This document shows, piece after piece, positions 1 through 7,329 of a DNA stretch of 13,979 bases (its first letter is position 1; each line of letters opens with the position of its first letter). The stretch is taken from positions 1-13,979 of the forward strand of contig CAMJJO010000031.1 in the NCBI GenBank assembly GCA_946406095.1. The letters run 5' to 3'. This DNA is from an uncultured Bacteroidales bacterium. GTDB lineage: Bacteria > Bacteroidota > Bacteroidia > Bacteroidales > UBA932. The notes below the pieces were generated by a model. The model did no database searches. It was not told where the DNA came from and worked only from the letters and a program-made list of their open reading frames with translations. Made by a program: the position numbers and the translations under genes.

Positions 1-126
1 GAGGCCAAGACCCTGCCTTTCGGCGCAGTGTTCGATTACTTCAACTTCAAGAACGGAGTTCCCGTCGGCGAGGAATTCATTCCGGCCATCGAGAAATACG
101 AAAAGGAAGTCACCTCCAAGCGCTAA
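1..126 (+). CDS. rhaA: L-rhamnose isomerase, C-terminal end (partial)
   Basis: The plus strand is open from base 1 to a TAA at 124-126 and encodes the last 41 residues of a protein that begins before the window. The segment reads TLPFGAVFDYFNF, then PVGEEFIPAIEKYEKEV, ending in TSKR. This fits my memory of the C-terminus of bacterial L-rhamnose isomerases, where a PFGxVxDxF block is followed by a NVPVG block and an EYE/KYE helix. That enzyme converts L-rhamnose to L-rhamnulose in the cytoplasm. The gene converges on the minus-strand operon, with a shared hairpin terminator 4 bases after its stop, so it belongs to a separate transcript. The call rests on recall of a short conserved tail, so another sugar isomerase is possible. 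Confidence 0.7.
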   Translation, partial: EAKTLPFGAVFDYFNFKNGVPVGEEFIPAIEKYEKEVTSKR

Positions 127-130
127 ACGA

Positions 131-160
131 ACAAAGGGCTGCCAAACGGCAGCCCTTTGT
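131..160. terminator. Bidirectional intrinsic terminator
   Basis: The bases ACAAAGGGCTGCC (131-143) and GGCAGCCCTTTGT (148-160) form a perfect 13-bp stem with the four-base loop AAAC. The stem has A-rich and T-rich ends, and the plus strand continues TATTTG while the minus strand continues TCGTTTAG. It lies between two convergent stop codons, 4 bases after the rhaA stop and 19 bases after the lipoprotein stop at 180-182, so it probably ends both transcripts. It marks the downstream boundary of the operon. Confidence 0.9.
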
Positions 161-179
161 TATTTGAAGAGGTTCAGAA

Positions 180-944
180 TTACTTCACAACTTCCCAAGC
201 ATACTGATAAACCTCGGGATCGTCGGTGCCGTAGACCTTGTTGACCTTGGTCACGAAGCCGTCGGCGTCCTTCTCGTAGGTGTGCACGGCAGCCTTATCA
301 GAACCTTCCCAAGCGGCCTGGTCGAGCAGATGCTTCGAAGGTTTGCCGCAGAAGCCGAGCTCGAAAATCCAACGGGAAACATCAGCCTTGTCGCATGCGT
401 CTGCGAAGATGCCACCCACGTTCTCGTCGGCGAGGAAGCTCTGGATCTTCCATTCTTCGCTTCCGTCATCCTTGAAACGGGACCACTTCACGAGGTCGCC
501 ACCCTGCCAGTTGCAGTTGGACTTGACAGCGCCCTTGTCAACCCTCTTGATCTGGGTGAGATAGCCGTCCTTGTCGTAGGTGAATCCCCAGGTGTCGCCC
601 CACTCGTTTGCATAGCTCTCAAGATAGCCGTTTGCACCAAGAGTGAAAACGCAGTCACCCTTCTCTTCGCCTTCCTTCACGTACTTGGCGGTGCCTACAT
701 TGCCCTTCCAGGTAAAAGACCAGGTGCGCTCATACTCATAAGCTGCGCCGGCTTCCTGCTTGTTGCGCTTGACATCCTGGATCTTGCCATCAGCGGTGTA
801 GGAGAAATAATAAACATCCCACTGGTCGCCGCACTGGGTCAGACGCTTGACGACCTTTGCTTCTTCTTTCTGCTCCTTCTTGCAGCCGGTAAATGCAACT
901 GCTGCAACTACGAGGAGTGCGAATGCATAGAAAACTTTTTTCAT
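180..944 (-). CDS. DUF4595-like beta-rich lipoprotein, function unknown
   Basis: This 254-residue protein has a type II signal peptide ending AVAFTG-C21, followed by a charged KKEQKEE linker, so it is probably lipid-anchored in the outer or inner membrane. The mature part carries about six imperfect units of roughly 20 residues with the pattern aromatic-x-(F/Y)-(T/S)-(Y/W)-x-x-(D/N)-G-(Y/K)-(L/I/V). Examples are near residues 46-57, 99-109, 120-131 and 221-232. Such YD-like strand repeats, with a final YQYAWEVVK strand, resemble the DUF4595 lipoproteins of Bacteroidota. Its start lies 27 bases after the esterase stop with no TAnnTTTG element visible between them, so it may be the last gene of the operon. 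A role as an accessory surface ligand-binding protein is a guess. The family assignment is from memory. Confidence 0.75.
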   Translation of the reverse strand: MKKVFYAFALLVVAAVAFTGCKKEQKEEAKVVKRLTQCGDQWDVYYFSYTADGKIQDVKRNKQEAGAAYEYERTWSFTWKGNVGTAKYVKEGEEKGDCVFTLGANGYLESYANEWGDTWGFTYDKDGYLTQIKRVDKGAVKSNCNWQGGDLVKWSRFKDDGSEEWKIQSFLADENVGGIFADACDKADVSRWIFELGFCGKPSKHLLDQAAWEGSDKAAVHTYEKDADGFVTKVNKVYGTDDPEVYQYAWEVVK

Positions 945-971
945 GATTGTTTTGATTAAATGGTTAATGAA

Positions 972-2486
972 TTAAATATTGTGAAAATTGGTTTTTGCAT
1001 AAGAAATACCGGTCAGGAAGTCCATCCTGGCATCGTCGAGGTGGTTGCGGCAACGGTATTCGAACTCTGCGCCCTCAGCCTTGCAGGATTTGTAGAGCGC
1101 ATTTGCTGAAACATACTCGTCGCCCGTGTCGCACTGACCGATATAATAGAACTTCTCTTTGTTGGCCTTCACCATGCCGCCCAGATATGCGTTCTCGAAA
1201 TACAGGACCGAGAACAGTTCCGAGCGCTTGAACACATCTTCTCCGGCCTCCCCGACAGCAAGCGCCTGACGGGCACCGGTGGGATACAGGTCCTTATAGT
1301 AAGACACCCATTCGGAGGCATTCTTCTTTTTGGTGTCGCAGGGGAGGATGACGAATTTCTTCCTGTCCATGCCTTCCTGCAGGATTGCGATGGCATCTTT
1401 TACCAGGGCTGCATCCATTCCGTCGTGGAAGAAATACAGGGCGGTGCCGTCCTTGCGGCCACCATCGACATAGGCCTGCGATTCATAAACTCCTTCAGCA
1501 TTAAGCTTGACTCCTTCCGGAACCTTGACTTCCTTGAGAGTTTTCTGCCAGTTGGTGCCCCCGGCCATAAGCGAAGAGAACCAGGGGAGGACCTCCTCCA
1601 GGGCGCCTCTCCAATAGGATGTGGAGTGTCCGCCGTCCCAGACGCGGTACTCGTGGGCATAGCCATTGGCGCGCATCATCACGTGAAGGTCGTCATTGGC
1701 AATCAGCAGCTTGTCTTCATTGTCGCCGCAGGTTAGGAACCAGCGGACGGAAGAGTACTTGTCTTTGTTCTCGGCAGTGAACTGATGCAGTGGGCAGTGG
1801 GCCTTGTAGTAGTCGGTAAGGCGCCCGTTGCCGCTCTGGCCTACTCCTCCGAAGATCTTTCCCCACTGATTGTCCCATCCGCTCTGCGACTCGGTGGTGT
1901 ATCGCTGGTCGGTGCAGATGGACATGCTCAGCGGAGCGCTCATCGAGAAGAGCTCGGGGTGCTTCATGGCCGTTACCATCGCTCCGAAACCGCCCATGGA
2001 ATAGCCGATTACGGCTCGGTGGTCCCGGTCTGCAATGGTGCGGTAGGTCTTGTCTATCATAGGCACGAACTCTTCCGCAAGCATGGACATGTAAGGCATA
2101 GTGCCGTCGTAACGGTCGCAATAGTAAGAAGTATATCCCATAGGGAATACATAGATCATAGGCTCCAGCCCTTCGGCTTCGAGTGCCTTTATCTTTGCCT
2201 CCCCCTTCATGTACTGACCGTTCCAGGAGGTGTTGTTGTCGCCCAGCCCGTGAAATGCATAAACTACGGGATAGCGCTTGTCGGTATCTTTGTCGTACCC
2301 TTCCGGAAGCAGTATGTCGTATTTGAGGGAGTATCCCAGCAGCTTGCTGGAAAAGTCCAGGTTGGTGCTGTAGCGTTCGAAGGGCACAGGCTCCACCGGT
2401 GGAAGTTCGTGCTCCTTGTTGCCGTTGCAGGCGCAAGTGCTCAGCAGTACTGCCAGAAAGAACAGTTCGATTCTAGATCTCATCAT
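972..2486 (-). CDS. Esterase D/CE1-type alpha/beta hydrolase lipoprotein with a degenerate second hydrolase domain
   Basis: The protein has 504 residues. Residues 1-20 look like a lipoprotein signal (cysteines 18 and 20, then NGNKE), so it is exported. Residues 37-307 are a putative-esterase domain of the esterase D/feruloyl esterase type. Visible features are LPEGYD, the oxyanion-hole region FHGLGDN (78-84), the nucleophile motif GYSMGG with Ser163, a CGDNED acid loop (Asp255 or Asp258) and WDGGHS with His287. Residues 315-504 repeat the same order of elements in worn form: FFHDGMD, LAVGEAGED where the serine motif should be, CDTGDE and NHLDD. The second copy has no GxSxG and is probably not an active esterase. 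The start overlaps the preceding ARH gene by 14 bases, so translation is probably coupled. Two adjacent ATG codons (2484-2486, 2481-2483) are possible starts. The substrate is unknown; removal of acyl groups from the ligand of this locus is inference. Confidence 0.88.
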   Translation of the reverse strand: MMRSRIELFFLAVLLSTCACNGNKEHELPPVEPVPFERYSTNLDFSSKLLGYSLKYDILLPEGYDKDTDKRYPVVYAFHGLGDNNTSWNGQYMKGEAKIKALEAEGLEPMIYVFPMGYTSYYCDRYDGTMPYMSMLAEEFVPMIDKTYRTIADRDHRAVIGYSMGGFGAMVTAMKHPELFSMSAPLSMSICTDQRYTTESQSGWDNQWGKIFGGVGQSGNGRLTDYYKAHCPLHQFTAENKDKYSSVRWFLTCGDNEDKLLIANDDLHVMMRANGYAHEYRVWDGGHSTSYWRGALEEVLPWFSSLMAGGTNWQKTLKEVKVPEGVKLNAEGVYESQAYVDGGRKDGTALYFFHDGMDAALVKDAIAILQEGMDRKKFVILPCDTKKKNASEWVSYYKDLYPTGARQALAVGEAGEDVFKRSELFSVLYFENAYLGGMVKANKEKFYYIGQCDTGDEYVSANALYKSCKAEGAEFEYRCRNHLDDARMDFLTGISYAKTNFHNI

Positions 2487-3975
2487 AGATTACCATTTCC
2501 TGTGCGTTAATCTCATAATCCTTGTGCGGGTTAAGCAGCTTGAACTCAAGCTTATGATGCCCGCTTTCAAAGCAATACCTCGAGAAGACTTCGTACTTGC
2601 GCGTGATATAGTCGTGCGGCATTACGAACTCTTCCACCATTTCTCCGTCCAGCCAGGCCTGGATGCGTGCACGGTAGTCGCTGTCGTCGTGCCCCGTCTT
2701 CACCACATTGCCTTCCACCACTATCGAGTTGCCGTCGAACTCGAGCGTCAGGGTGTCGGAGAAGCGCTTCTTCAGAACCACCTTCCCGACCGGCTTTATG
2801 CCCTCGAACGACTGCTCAAAACGCACAGCCACAGGCTCTTCAGTTGTAAAGATGAAATCTTTACCTTCTACGTTGCACCCGGCGGTCTCTTTCATGAGGC
2901 GGAGGTTCTCTGCGCAGGCGGTGTTGAGGCTGAGGGTAGTATAAGGGAAAGGAAGATCCGCGATGGCATCGGCTCCCCGGCGATATTTCTCGGGGATGGC
3001 CTTGTAGCCCTGCATCACGCCCAGGATGCCTGCGGCGGATGCCGGATTGCAGTCGGAGTCCTGCCCGCAGCGGGTGGATATCTCCATGGTCTTCTCGAAG
3101 TCCCCCTCGCCATAGAGCAGGCCGATTACCACGTATGCGGAGTTGATTACGGCGTCGATGTTAAAGCCGTTCCAGACGCCCTCGGGGCAGCCTACGTCGT
3201 AGCTGTGGCGCTTGTCCACCTCGAACCAGCAGGCCTTCCAGTCGTTCGGATATTTGGCGTGGAACTTTATCACATCCTCTATGGCGTTACGGAACTTGGT
3301 TCCCTCGGGGATAGTCTTGAGGGCCTCGCGCACCAGAGTGGGAATGTCGTCGCAGACATAGGCCAGTGAATAAAGGGCGCTCACATACACTCCTCCGTAC
3401 CAGCCGTCACCGTAGTTCATTATATGGCCGATGCGGTCCGCGATTGCAGCGGCATCGTTGGGGCGTCCGGGAGTGAGCATGCCGATGAAGTCGGCCTCGA
3501 TCTGGAAGTCGATGTCATCTGCATGGGGATTGTATTTCCAGTGGCCGGATTCCGGGGCCCCGCGTCCGTTGAGGATGTTGTAGCGGGCGGCCTGGTTGGC
3601 GTGCCAGAGCTTGTAGGGAGCGTTTGCAAAACGGTCCGCAAACTCGGCCGTAGGTGCCTCGATTCCAAGCTCCGCCATCACCTCCAGGAAGGTAAGGTCC
3701 ATGTATACGTCGTCGTACAGGCCGGGATCCTCCACGAAGGTTTCGCTGATGTAGCTGTCGCTCCAGAAGATGGGTTCGGCATCCTGGATAAGCCCGCCCT
3801 TGAACTTGAATTCGGTGGGGCCGCCGTAGGTGCAGCCTATGGTCTGTGCGAACCATCCGCCGCGGATGCGGTCCATCATTTCATCTTCGCTTATGCGGAC
3901 TGTCTGCCCGTACTTGAGGGAAGGGCCAGCGCAGGAGGCCAGGAGTATAACCGATAGTAATAATGCCTTTTTCAT
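2473..3975 (-). CDS. ADP-ribosylglycohydrolase (DraG/ARH)-fold lipoprotein, copy A
   Basis: This 500-residue protein has a lipobox LLAS-C15, so it acts outside the cytoplasm. Residues 34-345 form an ADP-ribosylglycohydrolase-fold domain of mostly alpha helices: RGGWFAQTIGCTYGG near 38-52, the first metal loop LYDDVYMDLT (86-95, Asp88, Asp89, Asp93), NPHADDIDFQIEAD (149-162), NYGDGWYGG (187-195) and the second metal loop GQDSDCN (304-310, Asp306, Asp308). Family enzymes use two Mg ions to cleave glycosidic bonds to ribose. In classical members these loops are usually TDDT and DxDT. Here the threonines are replaced, so the substrate may not be ADP-ribosyl-arginine. Residues 373-500 form an extra beta-rich domain that also occurs in copy B. 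The ATG overlaps the stop of copy B by one base (TAATG). Copies A and B share many long blocks and look like a recent duplication. Confidence 0.87.
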   Translation of the reverse strand: MKKALLLSVILLASCAGPSLKYGQTVRISEDEMMDRIRGGWFAQTIGCTYGGPTEFKFKGGLIQDAEPIFWSDSYISETFVEDPGLYDDVYMDLTFLEVMAELGIEAPTAEFADRFANAPYKLWHANQAARYNILNGRGAPESGHWKYNPHADDIDFQIEADFIGMLTPGRPNDAAAIADRIGHIMNYGDGWYGGVYVSALYSLAYVCDDIPTLVREALKTIPEGTKFRNAIEDVIKFHAKYPNDWKACWFEVDKRHSYDVGCPEGVWNGFNIDAVINSAYVVIGLLYGEGDFEKTMEISTRCGQDSDCNPASAAGILGVMQGYKAIPEKYRRGADAIADLPFPYTTLSLNTACAENLRLMKETAGCNVEGKDFIFTTEEPVAVRFEQSFEGIKPVGKVVLKKRFSDTLTLEFDGNSIVVEGNVVKTGHDDSDYRARIQAWLDGEMVEEFVMPHDYITRKYEVFSRYCFESGHHKLEFKLLNPHKDYEINAQEMVIYDEI

Positions 3976-5576
3976 TAGTTATGATAATAAGTGTCCGGAG
4001 CGGGATGCTCGGAATAGTATTGTATTGCGTTGATTCTCAGTAGGTACTGGGTGGGGTCGGGATTGCGCCAGACCATCTTCACCTTATGCCTGCCCTCGGG
4101 AAGCAGATACTTCCAGGCGGGCTCCAGCTTGCGGGAGGTGCCCTTCATAGGGAGGATGGACACCTGGTCCAGTTCGCCGTCTATCCAGACCTCTATCTCC
4201 GCCACATACGGGTCGGATTCCTCCGCCAGGGCGAAGACTTCCGAGCCCACGTGCTTCTTGGAGACTCGGTCGGCATAACCCTTGCTGATGCCGCGGAGGC
4301 ACACCAGGTTGCCCCAGATGCAGAATCCGTTGCCGCTGAAGTCGAACTCGTATTCATCTTCCATCCAGGCGTCCTTCTGGTCGCGGAAGATGGGATAGGT
4401 GTTGGTAAAGTTCTGCTCGAGAGGCAGTACCTTGGTTTTCATCACCGGGAAGGTGATTTCGCTGTCACCGATCTTCCCACCGTTCCTGTCTATGAGTTGC
4501 AGTGCCTGGTTGAAGGAGTATATCGAGCCCTTTGCGAGCGAGACGTCGGTGCCTTCGAAGTCCAGGTCCCAGATTTCATCGAGGGGCTCGCGCCAGAAGG
4601 CGGGTATGCCGCTCTTGCCGAGCATCACGCCCAGCACTCCGCCCACCGTGGCGGGGTTGCAGTCGGAATCCTGGCCGCAGCGGGTGGCAATCTCCATGGA
4701 TTTGCCAAAATCGCCCTCACCATAGAGCAATCCCATCGCAACATATGCGGAGTTGATCTTGGCATCGATGTCGAAGCTCAGGAACACCCCCTTGGGGCAG
4801 CCGGTATCCGATCCCCATTTCTTAAGGATCTCGAACCAGCAGGCCTTCCAGTCGCGCGGATACTTCTTGTGGAGCTTGCGCACGTCGTCGATGCACTGGT
4901 AGAAGGTGCTTTCGGCAGGGATGCCTTCAAGGGCCATGTCCACCACTTTGGCGGGGTCGTTCTCGATAAAGGCCGCGGAATACAGGCCGGAGACGAACGC
5001 TCCGCCGTAGAATCCGTCGCCGCTATTCATTATGTGGCCGACTTTCTGAGCAATCTCAAGGGCTTCCTGAACCATTCCAGGGGCCATCAGGCCGATGAAG
5101 TCGGCTTCGATCTGGAAGTCCAGGTCGTCGGCGTGGGGGTTGTTGAGCCAGTTGCCGGACTCGGGAGGCATTATGCCCCGGCGCACGTTGTAGCGGCCGG
5201 CCTGGTTGGCGTGCGCGAGATGGTAGGGGGCGTATGCAAAGCGTATTGCCAAATCCTCCGTGCTGCAGTCCAGGCCGAGCTGCTCGAAGGCCTCGGCGAA
5301 GGTAAGGTCGTTGTAAACGTCGTCGAAGAGCCCGGGTTTTCGGTCCCACCAGTGCTTGACGTAGCCTTCTCCCCAGGAAATGGGCTGATTGTCGGGGATG
5401 AGGGTACCCTGGTGCTTGAACTCCGTGGGGGCGCCGTACACTACGCCTATGGTCTGCCCGGCCCATCCTCCCATAATCTTGTCCAGGAGGGTGTCGGTGC
5501 TCATCGTCACCTCTTTCTGCGAAGAAGAGCAGGCGGCGAGCAGCAGCAGAGCGGGAATCAATCTACTTAGCTTCAT
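3975..5576 (-). CDS. ADP-ribosylglycohydrolase (DraG/ARH)-fold lipoprotein, copy B
   Basis: This 533-residue exported lipoprotein (LLAA-C16, then SSSQKE) is a close paralogue of copy A. The ARH-fold domain covers about residues 28-345: GGWAGQTIGVVYGAPTEF (36-53), the first metal loop LFDDVYNDLTF (Asp85, Asp86, Asp90), NPHADDLDFQIEADF (146-160), NSGDGFYGG (184-192) and the second loop GQDSDCN (301-307, Asp303, Asp305). As in copy A, Thr positions of the classical motifs are occupied by other residues. The C-terminal part (about 374-533) is a beta-rich domain with a GNGFCIWGNLV strand and an EIEVWIDGELD strand equivalent to those in copy A, but carrying an insertion around 425-458. The gene begins inside the last 14 bases of copy C and ends in a one-base overlap with copy A, so the three are probably translated as a coupled set. 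The substrate is inferred only, likely a ribosyl compound. Confidence 0.87.
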   Translation of the reverse strand: MKLSRLIPALLLLAACSSSQKEVTMSTDTLLDKIMGGWAGQTIGVVYGAPTEFKHQGTLIPDNQPISWGEGYVKHWWDRKPGLFDDVYNDLTFAEAFEQLGLDCSTEDLAIRFAYAPYHLAHANQAGRYNVRRGIMPPESGNWLNNPHADDLDFQIEADFIGLMAPGMVQEALEIAQKVGHIMNSGDGFYGGAFVSGLYSAAFIENDPAKVVDMALEGIPAESTFYQCIDDVRKLHKKYPRDWKACWFEILKKWGSDTGCPKGVFLSFDIDAKINSAYVAMGLLYGEGDFGKSMEIATRCGQDSDCNPATVGGVLGVMLGKSGIPAFWREPLDEIWDLDFEGTDVSLAKGSIYSFNQALQLIDRNGGKIGDSEITFPVMKTKVLPLEQNFTNTYPIFRDQKDAWMEDEYEFDFSGNGFCIWGNLVCLRGISKGYADRVSKKHVGSEVFALAEESDPYVAEIEVWIDGELDQVSILPMKGTSRKLEPAWKYLLPEGRHKVKMVWRNPDPTQYLLRINAIQYYSEHPAPDTYYHN

Positions 5577-7329
5577 ATACTTCGAGTTCGGTTATGGAGA
5601 TGAAGGAGGATACGGCCTTTGTATATTTGTGCCAGTGGATCAGCACGGCATCGTCGCCGATCACGCGCACGGCAGTGGTCGTGACTTTGGGGAAGGTGAA
5701 TACGAACTCCCCGTTGTGCGGCTGGAAGAAGACCTCGTCGCAGTAGGGCCAGTCCGGGGTGACCTTGGCATCCAGGGCTACCCAGTTGCCGTTTTCATCC
5801 AGGTATTCGGGGTGCAGGTTGCTGTACCATCCGCCGAATTCCTCAAGCGGCCCGTAGTGGAAGGAGATCATATCCGTGGTGATGGGCTTGTCCCAGCGAT
5901 AGCCGAAGTAGTCCTGCTTGGGGGCGTTGGATTTGCTGCCCAGCGAGTAGAATGCCGCTCCGGGGCCGCCGGTGACTCCGTCGTTGATGACGTCCACGGT
6001 GTATGCCCGGTAGCTGACGGGGATGGTGAGCCAGCAGGAATCCAGCGTCGCGCGGTCGGTCTTGCGGGTGAGTGCGAGGATTTCAGCTGCGTCGGGTGCG
6101 AGGTTCCGTCCGCTCTTCTCGGGCAGGGTGAAAGTGGCCGCCGCCTCTGCTTTGGCCTTGAAACGGGCCTTGGTGTTGATGGTATAGATCTTTTCCCCGT
6201 TTTCTTCACGCACCTTTCCGCCGCGTGCGAGGATGTTCTTTTCTGCCAGCACCACCGTGCGCTCGATTATATCTTCGATGGATGCATCAGGCATGTCGTA
6301 GCGGGTGACGTTGATATAGCGGTCGTTGAAAGGCTTGGTCCAGTGCGGGAATTCGGAGGGCATGGCGCGGTCCAGCGGAACCCCGCCGACGCCGTTGATG
6401 ACTCCGAGCAGGCCGCACATAGTGGCGGTCTGGTTGTCGCAGTCGAATCCCATCGCGCAGCCGATTAGGAGGGTCTTGTCGATATCTCCCCCGCCATAGA
6501 GCAGGGAGAGGATGCCCATCGCGCCGTTGAGGTCGGCGTTCCAGATGCTGCGGGTGATGTCGGGCTCTTCGAAATATAGCTTGTCCGCCATCGCCTTGCG
6601 GGCGGGTTTCCAGTCGTCGGGGTTCTTCTTCCAGAGATCCAGGCACTCGTCGATTATGGCGCGGAAGCGGTCCCCTTTGGGAAGATAGGCTTTGGCGTGC
6701 TTCACGAGAGTGGGGATATCCTTCTCGAAGAAGGCCTCGGAATACATCGCGCCGTAAACCACGGTGGGGGAGACTGCCCAGTCGTCGGAGGTGATGCGGG
6801 CCGCCCAGTCGGAGATGCCGGCTGCGTATGCTGGCATTCCGGGAGCGGTGTAGGCCCAAATCTCATTGATCAGCTGGGGGTCGATCTGGAACCAGTGGGG
6901 GTTGTATTCCTTCTTGCCGGTGAGCGGTGGGGTGAAGCCGTAGTGCATCAGGCCAAGGGCGGCCCGGTTCGCGAGCCACACCCTGTCCCTGATATGATAC
7001 ATCCACCCCTCTTTCACTTGCGCGTAAGAGGGGTCGATGCCATACCTCTCCATCATCATCAAATAGAGGTATTCTACGTCTGTGTCGTCATCCGAAAAAG
7101 CACCGTCCACGGCCGTCATCTTGCGTATGGCCTTGTTGAACACGAAGGGGCCTTCGCCGGGTTCTTCCACGAACTTGTTCTCATATTCGAGCCCGTAGAT
7201 ATTGCCCACCATCTGGCCGAGCCAGGCGCCTGCGATCTTGTTCTTGAGTTCGGTGCGGGTAATCTCTTTCTGCTGGCAGCAGGATGCTGCAAGCAGTGCG
7301 ATAGCCAATATATAAAGGATTCTTTTCAT
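5563..7329 (-). CDS. ADP-ribosylglycohydrolase-fold lipoprotein with C-terminal discoidin-like domain, copy C
   Basis: This 588-residue lipoprotein has the lipobox LAAS-C17 followed by CQQKE. Residues 26-345 are an ARH-fold domain: KIAGAWLGQMVGNIYGLEYE (31-50), a metal loop SDDDTDVEYLY (79-89) close to the classical DDT form, NPHWFQIDPQLINEIWAY (143-160), a SDDWAVSPTVVYGAMYSE block (181-198) and the second loop GFDCDNQTA (294-302, Asp296, Asp298). It is clearly more distant from copies A and B than they are from each other. The C-terminal part, about 445-588, looks like a discoidin or F5/8-type beta-sandwich: NDGVTGG, WDKPITTDMISFHYG, GGWYSNLHPEYLDENGNW and a final ISITELEVYEAK strand. Such domains often bind carbohydrates. 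It directly follows susD with a TAATG one-base overlap. Of the three it seems nearest to the ARH-type enzyme I recall in the Bacteroides rus locus, though I could not align them. Confidence 0.87.
   Translation of the reverse strand: MKRILYILAIALLAASCCQQKEITRTELKNKIAGAWLGQMVGNIYGLEYENKFVEEPGEGPFVFNKAIRKMTAVDGAFSDDDTDVEYLYLMMMERYGIDPSYAQVKEGWMYHIRDRVWLANRAALGLMHYGFTPPLTGKKEYNPHWFQIDPQLINEIWAYTAPGMPAYAAGISDWAARITSDDWAVSPTVVYGAMYSEAFFEKDIPTLVKHAKAYLPKGDRFRAIIDECLDLWKKNPDDWKPARKAMADKLYFEEPDITRSIWNADLNGAMGILSLLYGGGDIDKTLLIGCAMGFDCDNQTATMCGLLGVINGVGGVPLDRAMPSEFPHWTKPFNDRYINVTRYDMPDASIEDIIERTVVLAEKNILARGGKVREENGEKIYTINTKARFKAKAEAAATFTLPEKSGRNLAPDAAEILALTRKTDRATLDSCWLTIPVSYRAYTVDVINDGVTGGPGAAFYSLGSKSNAPKQDYFGYRWDKPITTDMISFHYGPLEEFGGWYSNLHPEYLDENGNWVALDAKVTPDWPYCDEVFFQPHNGEFVFTFPKVTTTAVRVIGDDAVLIHWHKYTKAVSSFISITELEVYEAK

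Noticed and set aside
4086..5570. Long plus-strand open frame (494 codons) opposite ARH copy B
   Set aside because: It mirrors the minus-strand gene in a GC-rich region, lacks any recognisable motif, and the minus strand encodes a clear enzyme with signal peptide.
2473..7329. Toxin-antitoxin or phage-defence role for the ARH-fold genes
   Set aside because: ARH/DraG-type proteins can reverse toxic ADP-ribosylation in the cytoplasm. Here all three have lipoprotein signals and sit in a SusCD operon, and no ADP-ribosyltransferase toxin is present, so a nutrient role fits better.
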